Assembly: GCA_045863555.1 (NCBI GenBank) | Contig: BTUU01000025.1 | Span: 1-64,000 of the forward strand | Direction of reading: 5' to 3' | Length of the DNA: 64,000 bases | DNA from: JACRLV01 sp045863555 | GTDB lineage: Bacteria > Planctomycetota > Phycisphaerae > UBA1845 > Fen-1342 | Part shown: positions 7,265 to 15,733 of the stretch, one piece after another | Layout of the letters: the number at the start of each line of letters is the position of its first letter | Numbering within the stretch: the stretch's first letter is position 1 | The notes under the pieces: model-generated | Told to the model about the DNA's origin: nothing | Database searches by the model: none | What the model saw: only the letters and a program-made list of their open reading frames with translations | Program-made: the position numbers and the translations under genes

Positions 7265-9091
7265 ATGACGCCGCTGCCCGACACGCGCCCGCCGCCATCC
7301 GCCGTCGCGGATGATCACGCCATTCTGGCGGAGTTCCTCGCGCGGCTTGTCGAGCGTGTTTCCGACGCCCTACCGGCCGCGGGTCAGCGAGGCGACCACG
7401 AGCGACGGCTCGCGGGTCTCGAACTGGCGGAGGCGGCGCTGCGGCTTGCGGGTTCGCGACGCGGGCGGCCGCTTCAGATTGCGGTCGTCGGCCCGACGCA
7501 GACGGGCAAGAGCACGGTCGTGAACCTGCTGCTGGGCGAGAATCGCGCCGGCGTGAGTCCCCTGGCAGGCTACACGGTCCACGCGCAGGGTTTCGCAATC
7601 GGGGCCGACGAGGGCGACGCGTGGCTGGCCTCCGCTTTTCCGAAATTTGACCGTGTTTCACCCGGCGGCCTCTCGCGCGACGACCTCGGCGCGTACTCGA
7701 TCCAGGCCGTCGGCGAAGCGAACGGCCGGATCGCACCGTGCGTCCTCTGGGACACGCCGGATTTCGACTCGCTGGCCTCCGCGGAGTACCGCCGGGCCGT
7801 GCTGGAGTGTGCGGCGCTGGCGGACGTTCTCGTGCTCGTGGTGAGCAAGGAAAAGTACGCCGATCTTTCGGTCTGGGAGTTTCTCGAGCTGGTCGCCCCG
7901 CTCCAGACGCCGCTCGTGATCGTGCTCAACAAGATGACGGAGGATGCGGGCGCGACGATCATCGCGGCGGTCGAGGATCGCCTCGACCGGCTGCGACCGG
8001 CGCCGAGCGTGCGCGTGGTCGGGCTGCCGTGGTCGGCGGTGCTTCGGGCGACGGGGGATGGCATGGACCGGGCGGCGGTGCAGCGGCTGCGCGACGCGAT
8101 CGGCGCGGCGGGAACGGCCGCCCAGAAAGACGAAGGCAACCCGTCGGCCGGCGCGGTGCGGCTTGTGCGGCGCGGCTGGAGCGAGTGGACAGCGCCGCTG
8201 GTGGCGGAGCGGCACGTGCGGCTGGAGTGGGAGGAGCTCGTGTCGCGCGAGGTGGACGCGGCGGTCGCGGGTTACTCGCGCGATTTTCTGGAGCACCCGC
8301 AGCGCTACGATACGTTTCGGCGTGCGACGCTTGAGCTGCTGCGCATGCTGGAGCTTCCGGTTGTGGGCACGGCGCTGGGGCGGGCGCGCGAGCTCGTGTC
8401 CGGCGTCGCGCGAAGCGCCTGGTCGTTCGGCCGGCGCGTGCTGGCGCGGTCGGCTGGAGCGGATCGGCCTGAGCCGCCGAGCGCGGAGCGGCTGGTGCTC
8501 GAGAACCTCGTCGACCGCTGCCTCTTCGGCGTCGCCCGGGATGCGCTGCGCCGCTGCCGCGAGAGCGAGGAAGGCGCGGCCGCATGGCAGGCGCTGAGCG
8601 AGCGGCTGGAACACGACGAACCGCTCCTGCGCGAGCAGTTTCTGGCGCGGGCGGCGGATGCGCAGGCCGCCTTCGCCCCGGAGATCCGGGCGACAGCCGA
8701 TCACCTTCTCTCCGTGCTGAAGGAGCGTCCGGCGCTGCTCAACACGCTGCGGGCGGCCCGGGCGACGACGGACGTGGCGTCGATCGCGCTGGCGATCAAG
8801 ACCGGCGGCTCGCCCGTGCACGACCTGCTGCTGGCGCCGGCGATGTTCGCATTCACGTCGATTCTGACCGAGGGGGCGCTGGGCCAGTACATGGGCGGCG
8901 TTGCCCGCGACCTGCGGAAGCGGCAACTCGACCACATGCGCCGGGCATTCTTCGACCAGCCGGTGGGCACGGACCTGGCTGCGCTGTCGCGGCGACTGGA
9001 AGGGCCGCGGCTCTACGGCGCGCTGACCGATGATCTGGCGGCGGCGGCGGCGGCGCTCGACCGCCTCGAAGCGGCGGAGGCGGCGGCATGA
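7265..9091 (+). CDS. Dynamin-like/Era-type large GTPase, first of tandem pair
   Basis: A 608-residue GTPase. The P-loop is GPTQTGKS (76-83), the G3 region is 'WDTPDFDS' (about 162-169) and G4 is NKMTED (222-227). The part after the GTPase domain is long, helical and arginine/alanine-rich, with a mildly hydrophobic stretch 'DLLLAPAMFAFTSILTEGAL' near the end that could touch the membrane. This layout (N-terminal GTPase, long helical tail) is that of bacterial dynamin-like proteins. ATG 7265 is chosen because upstream in-frame codons would run through the divergent promoter region. The stop overlaps the start of the next GTPase (ATGA), as in other bacterial dynamin pairs. Substrate membrane and role are unknown. 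Confidence 0.8.
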   Translation: MTPLPDTRPPPSAVADDHAILAEFLARLVERVSDALPAAGQRGDHERRLAGLELAEAALRLAGSRRGRPLQIAVVGPTQTGKSTVVNLLLGENRAGVSPLAGYTVHAQGFAIGADEGDAWLASAFPKFDRVSPGGLSRDDLGAYSIQAVGEANGRIAPCVLWDTPDFDSLASAEYRRAVLECAALADVLVLVVSKEKYADLSVWEFLELVAPLQTPLVIVLNKMTEDAGATIIAAVEDRLDRLRPAPSVRVVGLPWSAVLRATGDGMDRAAVQRLRDAIGAAGTAAQKDEGNPSAGAVRLVRRGWSEWTAPLVAERHVRLEWEELVSREVDAAVAGYSRDFLEHPQRYDTFRRATLELLRMLELPVVGTALGRARELVSGVARSAWSFGRRVLARSAGADRPEPPSAERLVLENLVDRCLFGVARDALRRCRESEEGAAAWQALSERLEHDEPLLREQFLARAADAQAAFAPEIRATADHLLSVLKERPALLNTLRAARATTDVASIALAIKTGGSPVHDLLLAPAMFAFTSILTEGALGQYMGGVARDLRKRQLDHMRRAFFDQPVGTDLAALSRRLEGPRLYGALTDDLAAAAAALDRLEAAEAAA

Positions 9092-10833
9092 AGCCGGAGA
9101 TCGACACGTTTTTTGCGCGCAGCCGGGCGTGGATCGAGTCCGCGCGCGACGCCGGCTGGCTGACCGAGTCGTCGCTTTCCGCGTTCGACCGGCTCGAACG
9201 CGCGACTCCCGCCGATCTGTTCCGGCCCGAGGCGGTTCGTCCGCTGGTGGTTGCGTTCTTCGGCGGCACGGGCGTCGGAAAGAGCAGCCTGCTCAACCGG
9301 CTCGCGGGCTCGGCGCTGGCCCGCACGGGCGTCGAGCGGCCGACCAGCCGCGAGGTGACGCTCTATTGCCACGAGGAGACGCCGCTCGGAGAACTTCCGC
9401 CGGGATTGATCGAGCGGGTGCGGATCGCCCACCACACGGCCGCTGCGCGGCGGGACATCGTGTGGATCGACGCACCGGACATCGACAGCGTCGAGACTTC
9501 CAACCGTGAGCTGGTCTTCGCGTGGCTCCCGCACGTGGATCTGGTCATCTACGTCGTCAGCCCGGAGCGGTACCGCGACGACGCCGGGTGGCGGGCGCTG
9601 CTGGCCCGCGGGCGGATGCACGGGTGGATGTTCATCATGAACCGCTGCGACGAGGGCGAGCCGGGGCAGCTCGACGATTTCGCGGCGATCCTGGGCGAGG
9701 CGGGGTTCGCCGATCCGCTGGTGTTCGCGACGAGCTGCGCGCCCGCGGCGGCCGGCGGACAACTGCTCCTCGGCGGCGGCGATCAATTCGAGCGGATTGA
9801 ACACACCGTTCGCGATGCGCTGCGACGCCACGGCGTGCGCGAAATCGAGCGGATCGGCCTCGCCGGGCGGCTCGCGGAACTCGACGATCAACTCGCCGCG
9901 CTGCTGGGGAGAATCGGCGACGAAGCGGTATGGCGAGGGCTTCAGAAGAGCTTTGCCGACCATTGCGATCGATTCACGACAGCGCTGGAGTCCGGCGTGC
10001 AGTGGCCTATTCGCGCTGCGGCGGCGCGATTCGCGACGCGGAACGAGGGCGCGGCGGCGTGGCTGCTGGCGCGCGTCCGGGGCGAGCGGCGCGGGGCGAC
10101 GGGCGATGCGACGGCGCGACGAGAAACGGAAGGGGATCCGGCCCCGGCGCACGCGGATTCCGGGGACATCTCGGCGCTCGCGGAGTCGCTCTGGGATGAG
10201 TGGGCGGCGTCGCGACTGGGCGAGCTGATCGATGAACTGGAGGTCGACGCGCACCGCGCCGGGCTCGCGGCTGAGCCGATCCGCAGCGCCCTGGCCCCGG
10301 TCGTCGAGCGGGCGGGAAAGTCGGTCGTCGGGCAGGCGGAGACGAGTCTGCGGGCGGCGGTGGCCCGGCCGGGCAGCGCGATTCAACGCGCGGCGCGGCG
10401 GGTGACGGGATTTTTGACAGTCGCCGGGCCGGGCAGCGCGGTGCTCTGGATCTGGTGGCAGGTGTTCCAGGGGTACTACCGGGCGTCGAGCGGAGCCACG
10501 GCGTACCTCGGCAGCGAATTCCTGATCCACAGCGGGATGCTCGTTTTCTTCTCGTGGGTGATCCCGTTCGCGGCGGACCGGCTGCTCGCGCCGTCGCTGG
10601 AGCGTGCGGCCCGGGAGGGGCTCTCGGCCGGTTTTGCAGAGGCGCTCGCGGGCCTGCGGGCGGAACTTGAGTCGCGACTGTGCGCGTGCGCCCAGGACGC
10701 GGGCGGGCTGCGGGCGGCCGGCGCGGCGATCCGCGGCGATCTCTCGGCCGCGACGCGTGTGGGACCGTCGGCTGCGGACGACTCGGTGCTTTCGCGCATG
10801 ATCCCGGCGGTGCGCTCGGTCGCGCGCGAGTAG
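9088..10833 (+). CDS. Dynamin-like/Era-type large GTPase with two membrane segments, second of pair
   Basis: A 581-residue partner of the preceding GTPase, sharing a 4-base ATGA overlap with it. The P-loop is GGTGVGKS (59-66), G3 is 'DAPDIDS' (128-134), and G4 is NRCD (185-188), a variant of NKxD with arginine replacing lysine. After a long helical middle part there are two probable membrane helices, 'FLTVAGPGSAVLWIWWQVF' (about 445-463) and 'LIHSGMLVFFSWVIPFA', then a helical C-terminus. Together the two genes look like a heteromeric membrane-remodelling GTPase pair. Roles in cell division, membrane repair or vesicle formation are all possible and none is shown by the sequence. Confidence 0.8.
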   Translation: MKPEIDTFFARSRAWIESARDAGWLTESSLSAFDRLERATPADLFRPEAVRPLVVAFFGGTGVGKSSLLNRLAGSALARTGVERPTSREVTLYCHEETPLGELPPGLIERVRIAHHTAAARRDIVWIDAPDIDSVETSNRELVFAWLPHVDLVIYVVSPERYRDDAGWRALLARGRMHGWMFIMNRCDEGEPGQLDDFAAILGEAGFADPLVFATSCAPAAAGGQLLLGGGDQFERIEHTVRDALRRHGVREIERIGLAGRLAELDDQLAALLGRIGDEAVWRGLQKSFADHCDRFTTALESGVQWPIRAAAARFATRNEGAAAWLLARVRGERRGATGDATARRETEGDPAPAHADSGDISALAESLWDEWAASRLGELIDELEVDAHRAGLAAEPIRSALAPVVERAGKSVVGQAETSLRAAVARPGSAIQRAARRVTGFLTVAGPGSAVLWIWWQVFQGYYRASSGATAYLGSEFLIHSGMLVFFSWVIPFAADRLLAPSLERAAREGLSAGFAEALAGLRAELESRLCACAQDAGGLRAAGAAIRGDLSAATRVGPSAADDSVLSRMIPAVRSVARE

Positions 10834-10863
10834 GCGCTGAGCGGCGGTTGCGCAATGGTGCGG

Positions 10864-12192
10864 CTACAGAACCGTGCCGCTGAACAGCGAGAGCGCGATC
10901 AGGAAATAGATGACGATCCCGGTGACGTCGACGAAGGTTGAAACGAACGGGGCGGAAGCGCTGGCGGGGTCGAGGCCCAGGCGGCGGAGCGCGAAGGGGA
11001 GCATGGAACCGACGACCGTCCCCCACAGCACGACGCCGAGCACGCTGAGCGCGACGGTGATGGCGAGCATCAGCCGATGGGGGCCGAAGATCGGCTCACC
11101 CAGGAGCCGGGTGACGGCGTCCCAGACGAACACGTGCGCGATGCCGACGCAGCCGAGTCCGGCGCCGAGCATCAACCCGACGGTGGCTTCGCGGCGGAGG
11201 ATCCGCCACCAGTCGCGCAGCCGGAATTCGTCGAGCGCCATCGCCCGGATGACGAGGGTGCAGGCCTGTGAGCCGGAATTGCCGCCGCTGCTGACGATGA
11301 GCGGGATGAACAGGCTCAGGAAGATCGCCTTGCCGAGCTGGCCCTGAAAGTAGCTCAGGGCAGACGCCGTGAACGTGCCGCCGACGAACAGCACGATGAG
11401 CCAGACGATGCGTTTGCGCATCATTTCGGTCAGGGAGACCTGGAGATACGGGGCGTCGAGGGCGGACATGCCGCCGACCTTCTGGATGTCCTCCGTCGCC
11501 TCTTCGCGCACCACGTCGACGATGTCGTCGACCGTGACCACGCCCTTCATGCGCCCGTCGACGTCGACGACGGGAATCATGGAGAGGTCGTGCTCGGCGA
11601 AGAGGTTGCTGAGCACCTCCTGGTCCGTCTCCTCGCCGACCGTCACCAGGTCCGTGCGCATCAGGTCGCGGACCTTCTTGTCCGGCGCGGCCGTCACGAG
11701 CTCGCGCAGCGACACGACGCCCAGGAGATTCTGGCTCGAATTGAGCACGTACCCGTAGTAGATGTTCTCGACGCGCTCGCGCGTCTGGCGGCGAAGATAC
11801 GCGATCGACTCATCCGCGCTCATCTCCGGCCGCAGGCGGGCGAAGCGCGGGCTCATCAGCCCGCCGGCGTCATCCTCCGCGTACGCCAGCAGCGCGGTGA
11901 CTTCTTTCCGCGTCGTCTCGTCGAGCAGAGCCAGGAGACCGGGCCGGTGCTCCTCCGGAACCGCCTGGAGCACGTCGGCGGCATCGTCGGGCGCGAGGAG
12001 GCGCATCCAGATGCGCTGTTCGCTCGCCGGCATCGCCAGGAGCAGCTCGGCCTGATCGAGCGCTTCGATCGAGTCGAACACCGTCTCCGCGTCGACGCGC
12101 GACAGCATGGCGAAGCCTTCCGACCGCTCGGGATCGGAGAGCACCGGCCACGCCTCGAGCAGTTCGTTCGCGGAGGGCGTCAACTCGGCCAC
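10864..12192 (-). CDS. mgtE: Magnesium transporter MgtE
   Basis: A 442-residue MgtE-family Mg2+ channel of the inner membrane. The cytoplasmic N-domain of helical repeats (about 1-130) contains 'LLLAMPASEQRIWMRLLAPDDAADVLQAV', split here as 'QRIWMRLLAPDDAADVL'. Two CBS domains follow (about 130-255, 'VVTVDDIVDVVREEATEDIQ' at the end), then five membrane helices with the family signature 'LIVSSGGNSGSQACTLVIRA' (pore region). The GTG at 12192 is preferred because GAGG lies 7 bases upstream, while ATG 12210 has no ribosome site. The family closes when the CBS domains bind Mg2+. The gene is convergent with the GTPase pair. Confidence 0.94.
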   Translation of the reverse strand: MAELTPSANELLEAWPVLSDPERSEGFAMLSRVDAETVFDSIEALDQAELLLAMPASEQRIWMRLLAPDDAADVLQAVPEEHRPGLLALLDETTRKEVTALLAYAEDDAGGLMSPRFARLRPEMSADESIAYLRRQTRERVENIYYGYVLNSSQNLLGVVSLRELVTAAPDKKVRDLMRTDLVTVGEETDQEVLSNLFAEHDLSMIPVVDVDGRMKGVVTVDDIVDVVREEATEDIQKVGGMSALDAPYLQVSLTEMMRKRIVWLIVLFVGGTFTASALSYFQGQLGKAIFLSLFIPLIVSSGGNSGSQACTLVIRAMALDEFRLRDWWRILRREATVGLMLGAGLGCVGIAHVFVWDAVTRLLGEPIFGPHRLMLAITVALSVLGVVLWGTVVGSMLPFALRRLGLDPASASAPFVSTFVDVTGIVIYFLIALSLFSGTVL

Positions 12193-12330
12193 GGTTCCAC
12201 CTCGGCGCATGCGTCGGATCGGAATCCGGGAATCTAATCGGGCGAGCGAACCGCGGCCACCGGGAGAGGGTCGAGCAACGCGGTTCGAGGATGGACGATC
12301 GCACCCGGCCGGATCGACGGCGAGCGGGCT

Positions 12331-13545
12331 TCACGCCGCGGGCGGGCCGCTATCGCTGACCTCCATCGCCACGACCGTGATGTCGTCTTCGGGGTTCAGC
12401 GATCCTTCCTGGCGGTCGAGATGGGCTTCGAGGGCGCCGATGAAGCCGCTCAGATCGTGGCGGGCCCAGTCGACGAGCTGCGGCGTGAACTCGGCCGGTC
12501 CGTCTTTTGAATCGCGGGGGCCGAGGAAGAGCGCTTCCAGTCCATCGGTATAGAAGATCACCTTGTCGCGCGGCCGAAGCTGCACGCAGGTCTCCTCAAA
12601 CTCAGGCGGGATCTCGGCGAGGCCCATGAGCCCGCCTTCGGCGCGGATCTCCTCGATCTCGCCGCCGGCGTGAATGAGCAACGGGTACGGGTGGCCGCCG
12701 CGGGCGAATTGAAAGTGCATCGTGCGCGAGTTGACGACCGCGTAGGCAGCGGTGACGAAGTTGGAATTGGGCAGTTCGTGCCGGGCGAGGCCGTCGTGCA
12801 TCATGGCCATCACCTGCGCCGGCGTCGCGATGCGCAGCTCGCTGCCCACGCCGAACATCGGGACGAGCGATTTGCGGAGGAACATCGTGATCAGGCCTGC
12901 CGCCGTGCCATGCCCCATGGCGTCGGCGATGAACATGCCCACGTGGCTCTCGTCAATCTGGATGACGTCGAAGATATCGCCGCTGACGAACGACGCCGGG
13001 CGGAACACGGCTGAAAACCGCAGCCGCCCCGCCGTCGGCAGGATGCGCGGCATGAAGTCGCGCTGAAGCCGGCCGGCGAGGCGCATCTCGCGGTCGAGCT
13101 CTGAAATGTAGCGGTTGAGCTGCTCGCTGAGCCGCTGCATGTGGCGCAGCTCGTCGTCGAGGCAGCGCACGAGCGGAACGTACTGTGCGAGCGTCGTGAG
13201 CCGCCCGACAACCTCCTCAAGCGAGGAATCGGCCGCGAGGATATCGAGCCCGTCGCTGCTGCGGTGCGCGGATTCACACCCGGCCGTCCAGACCACCGTG
13301 GGGACCTGAAGTTCGCGGAGCTCGGCGAGCTTGCGGCCGACGTCGCCCGCCGCATCCCGCGACTGGGCCTCGTCGAGTAGGAGCAGTGCGAGGCGGCCCG
13401 CGACGGCGGCCGCGCTGGGCGTCGGGTCGGTCAGTGCACAGCGCCGGGGATCCAGCCCACGGGCGGTGAGCAGCGCATCGACGCGTCCGTTATCCGCCGG
13501 GGTGGACCCGATGACGAGCACCTGTGGTCGCGGCGTTGCCGGCAT
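12331..13545 (-). CDS. PP2C-type (SpoIIE/RsbU) serine phosphatase with receiver-like N-domain
   Basis: A 404-residue protein. The N-terminal about 130 residues look like a receiver or PilZ-like alpha/beta domain ('PQVLVIGSTPADNGRVDALLTARG', 'LALLLLDEA', 'VPTVVWTAG'), but no clear phospho-acceptor aspartate pattern is present. A coiled-coil linker follows, then the SpoIIE domain with metal-binding motifs 'GDIFDV', 'ADAMGHG', 'RGGHPYPLL', 'YTDGLEA' and 'DDITVVAMEV'. Such proteins dephosphorylate anti-anti-sigma factors in partner-switching cascades. None is encoded nearby. ATG 13545 is chosen with AGGGGA close upstream; GTG 13584 is an alternative. Confidence 0.9.
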   Translation of the reverse strand: MPATPRPQVLVIGSTPADNGRVDALLTARGLDPRRCALTDPTPSAAAVAGRLALLLLDEAQSRDAAGDVGRKLAELRELQVPTVVWTAGCESAHRSSDGLDILAADSSLEEVVGRLTTLAQYVPLVRCLDDELRHMQRLSEQLNRYISELDREMRLAGRLQRDFMPRILPTAGRLRFSAVFRPASFVSGDIFDVIQIDESHVGMFIADAMGHGTAAGLITMFLRKSLVPMFGVGSELRIATPAQVMAMMHDGLARHELPNSNFVTAAYAVVNSRTMHFQFARGGHPYPLLIHAGGEIEEIRAEGGLMGLAEIPPEFEETCVQLRPRDKVIFYTDGLEALFLGPRDSKDGPAEFTPQLVDWARHDLSGFIGALEAHLDRQEGSLNPEDDITVVAMEVSDSGPPAA

Positions 13546-13627
13546 GAAGTCCCCTGTCGCAATCGCGCAGAAACCGCGCAGCACGCGATTCCTCAGTCGA
13601 TCGTCCTACAAGGGGGGTATCGATGGG

Positions 13628-14170
13628 CTACGGCCGGCGCTTGAATACGTCGTCCGGGATCACGATCCGGTCGCCCTCGGCAATCGCCAGGCGCTGGAAG
13701 GTGCCGGCCTTGACCTCGAGCGCAAACATGGCCGGTTCGATGGAGGAGTAGGTCTGGAGCGTGAGGGGGGGCATGGTGTGCGTCGCGACGATTGTTCCAT
13801 CCGCGCGGGCAAAGGCGATGTCGAGCGATGTGATCGTGTTCTTCATCCAGAAGCCGCGGATGCGCTCGTCGTCAAAGACGAACAGCATTCCCTGGTCGTC
13901 GGGAATTTCATCGGCGGAGAGGTACATCAGCCCCTCGGCCCGGGTATCTTCGTCATCCGCCAGCCAGACGCGGAACGCAGCTTTCGCGGCGGCATCCGCG
14001 CCGGCGACCGTGACGGACGAGGCGGGCAGTGAGGCGACCGGAAACTCGCGCTGATTCGACAGGGGTGCGCCGTCGGAGCTGGTCGGGCTAGATGAGCCGA
14101 TGCAGCCGAATCCCAGCCCCATCGCGCTCGACATCGCCACCGCCGCCGCTGTTCGGAAACCCGCCTGCAT
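13628..14170 (-). CDS. DUF192 lipoprotein
   Basis: A 180-residue exported DUF192 protein. The start ATG 14170 has GGGAGG 9 bases upstream and leads into a signal sequence ending in a lipobox-like 'GLGFGC'. The DUF192 core (about 65-178) shows 'DTRAEGLMYL', 'DDQGMLFVFDDE', 'GFWMKNTITSLDIAFARADG' and 'ALEVKAGTFQRLAI'. The family is small, secreted and of uncertain function, often described as possibly carbohydrate- or metal-binding. It follows the solute-binding lipoprotein gene by 89 bases on the same strand and may be co-transcribed. Confidence 0.9.
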   Translation of the reverse strand: MQAGFRTAAAVAMSSAMGLGFGCIGSSSPTSSDGAPLSNQREFPVASLPASSVTVAGADAAAKAAFRVWLADDEDTRAEGLMYLSADEIPDDQGMLFVFDDERIRGFWMKNTITSLDIAFARADGTIVATHTMPPLTLQTYSSIEPAMFALEVKAGTFQRLAIAEGDRIVIPDDVFKRRP

Positions 14171-14259
14171 CGATGCACGCCTCCCGGCAACCCGAATCGG
14201 CATTCTACACGCGCCGGGCCCCGGCCACACGCGGCCTTCAGCCATTTTTCTGGCGACGC

Positions 14260-15306
14260 TCAGTCCGGTTTCAGGAGTTCCGCTTCGACGATTTGCGCAA
14301 CGGCCGAAAACTCCGCGGCGGCCTGCTCAAACCGCACTGCGGAGGCGCGAAAACCGCCACGCGGCACCGCGCGGGAGGTCGCCTTCACCTTTGCGTTCAG
14401 CGGAATCTGCGCCGAGGCGCCGTGGACGAGCCGCTCCTCCGCTTCCGGCGACAGGAGGTAGTCAATCAGCCGGTCCGCGGCGGCCGGATGCGGCCCATTG
14501 CGGATCTTCGCCAGCGTGTTGGGGATGAGCAGCGTCCCGCGCTCACCGTCACGCCCGTCGGGGAACACGATCTCCACCGGTTTGCCGGCGTCGCGCTCCT
14601 CGATCGCGTCATCCGTATCCGTCAGCGCGAAGGCGAGCTGCCCTTCGGCCACGAGCCGCGCACAGTCGCGATTTCCGCCGAGGATCTGCACGTCGTTCGC
14701 CCGCCACGCGGCAAAGAGCGACGCCAGCCGCTCGCGGCCAAGCTCCGACGAAAGCACCGCCACATGCGTCGCCGTCGTCCCGAACAGCGGCTTGGCGATG
14801 CCCGTCTTTCCCCGCCACGCCGGATCGGTCAGCGCGTCGATCGACCGGGGGCGGCGCTGCTCCGGCACGAGGTTTGTGTTGACGATGAGCACGCGCGCCC
14901 GGGCGGCGAAGCCGAACCACTGGCCGTCGTCGTCGCGCATCGCCGGGGCGTAGTCGGCCGCGCTCGGCGGGTCGGATGGAGCGAGCAAGCCCGCTTCTTT
15001 GAGCCGCAGCGTATTCAGGATCTCGTTGTTCCAGAATACATCGCAGCGCGGCCGGCCGGCCTCGGCAACGATGCGGTTGTAGAGGCCGACGGTTTTCGTC
15101 GATTCCGTGTCATAGACGGCGTCGACGGCGATGCCCGTGCGCTTCGTGAATTCCGCGAGGATCGGCTCGGAATACTGCCGGTCGAGCGAGGCATAGACGA
15201 CCACGCGCCTATCCGCTGCGGCGGGCGAGGTTGAGGTCGCGGCCGGCCGATCGCAGCCGGTGAGCGCCGCGACCGCGACGAGGATGATTGCGAGCCGTCG
15301 AATCAT
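14260..15306 (-). CDS. Iron-type ABC transporter substrate-binding lipoprotein (FbpA/FutA-like)
   Basis: A 348-residue extracellular solute-binding protein. A signal peptide ends in the lipobox LTGC (Cys18). The mature protein begins with 'VVVYASLDRQYSEPILAEFTKRTGIAV', split here as 'YASLDRQYSEPIL' and 'FTKRTGIAVD', the hallmark of the Fe3+-binding FbpA/FutA/IdiA group, and continues with 'CDVFWNNEILNTLRL', 'WRGKTGIAKPLFGT' and 'ADRLIDYLLSPEAEERL'. The family delivers ferric ion (some members phosphonate or spermidine-type ligands) to an inner-membrane ABC transporter. No permease or ATPase gene is adjacent, so it is an orphan here. Confidence 0.85.
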   Translation of the reverse strand: MIRRLAIILVAVAALTGCDRPAATSTSPAAADRRVVVYASLDRQYSEPILAEFTKRTGIAVDAVYDTESTKTVGLYNRIVAEAGRPRCDVFWNNEILNTLRLKEAGLLAPSDPPSAADYAPAMRDDDGQWFGFAARARVLIVNTNLVPEQRRPRSIDALTDPAWRGKTGIAKPLFGTTATHVAVLSSELGRERLASLFAAWRANDVQILGGNRDCARLVAEGQLAFALTDTDDAIEERDAGKPVEIVFPDGRDGERGTLLIPNTLAKIRNGPHPAAADRLIDYLLSPEAEERLVHGASAQIPLNAKVKATSRAVPRGGFRASAVRFEQAAAEFSAVAQIVEAELLKPD

Positions 15307-15328
15307 GCCGATTCTCCATCCAATAACG

Positions 15329-15362
15329 CGGCGGGCGTCGCCCCGAAGGCCGACGCCCGCCG
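15329..15362 (-). terminator. Hairpin downstream of cold-shock gene
   Basis: Perfect 12-bp stem (15329-15340 with 15351-15362) and a 10-base loop, 23 bases after the cold-shock stop in the direction of transcription. It lacks a T-run, so it is either a Rho-independent terminator of the GC-only kind seen elsewhere in this window or a transcript-end stabiliser. It also lies just upstream of the solute-binding gene. Confidence 0.55.
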
Positions 15363-15385
15363 AAACAGTCGAGACTCAGCGCTGG

Positions 15386-15592
15386 TTACGCGCCGACGAT
15401 CCGAACGTTGGTGGCCTTGGGGCCCTTGGGGCCGCTGGCCAGATCATATTCGACCTGCTGGCCTTCCTTCAGGGTGCGGAAACCCTCCGCGCGGATTTCC
15501 GTGTGGTGGACGAACACGTCCGCGCCATCCTCGGCGCGGATGAACCCGAACCCCTTGGTGTCATTGAACCACTTGACGGTGCCTTGAGACAT
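15386..15592 (-). CDS. Cold-shock domain protein (CspA family)
   Basis: A 68-residue single cold-shock domain, the usual length. RNA-binding motifs are 'KGFGFI' (RNP1) and 'VFVHHTEI' (RNP2), starting from 'MSQGTVKWFN' and ending 'GPKATNVRIV'. It binds single-stranded RNA or DNA as an RNA chaperone. ATG 15592 gives the canonical N-terminus. A TTGACA-N17-GATGAT promoter about 100 bases upstream implies a long 5' leader, as is common for cold-shock mRNAs. The conserved 'TEIRAEGFRTLKEGQ' region matches the constitutive or stress type as well as the cold-induced type, so cold induction is not proven. Confidence 0.95.
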   Translation of the reverse strand: MSQGTVKWFNDTKGFGFIRAEDGADVFVHHTEIRAEGFRTLKEGQQVEYDLASGPKGPKATNVRIVGA

Positions 15593-15689
15593 ACGACACG
15601 ATCCTTGAACCACTCCCTCACGGGGACGCGACCGGGTGAAAACAACGCTGCTTCAAGAACTCCCTGAACGCCCCGACGGGATACGATTG

Positions 15690-15718
15690 ATCATCCTAAA
15701 TCGCCTTGGCCTTGTCAA
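15690..15718 (-). promoter_or_regulatory. Sigma-70-like promoter of the cold-shock gene
   Basis: Reading the minus strand, TTGACA (15718-15713) is separated by 17 bases from GATGAT (15695-15690), a perfect -35 and a 4/6 -10. The transcript would start near 15683 and carry a leader of roughly 90 bases before the ATG at 15592, long enough for regulatory folding. Confidence 0.55.
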
Positions 15719-15719
15719 T

Positions 15720-15731
15720 CGGAGGCCTCCG
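15720..15731. promoter_or_regulatory. Palindrome containing the ribosome-binding site of the methyltransferase
   Basis: CGGAGGCCTCCG is a perfect 12-base palindrome. Its GGAGG (15721-15725) is the ribosome site for the GTG start at 15734. Intermolecular pairing or protein binding could mask the site. It also abuts the -35 box of the divergent cold-shock promoter (15713-15718). Confidence 0.4.
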
Positions 15732-15733
15732 CC

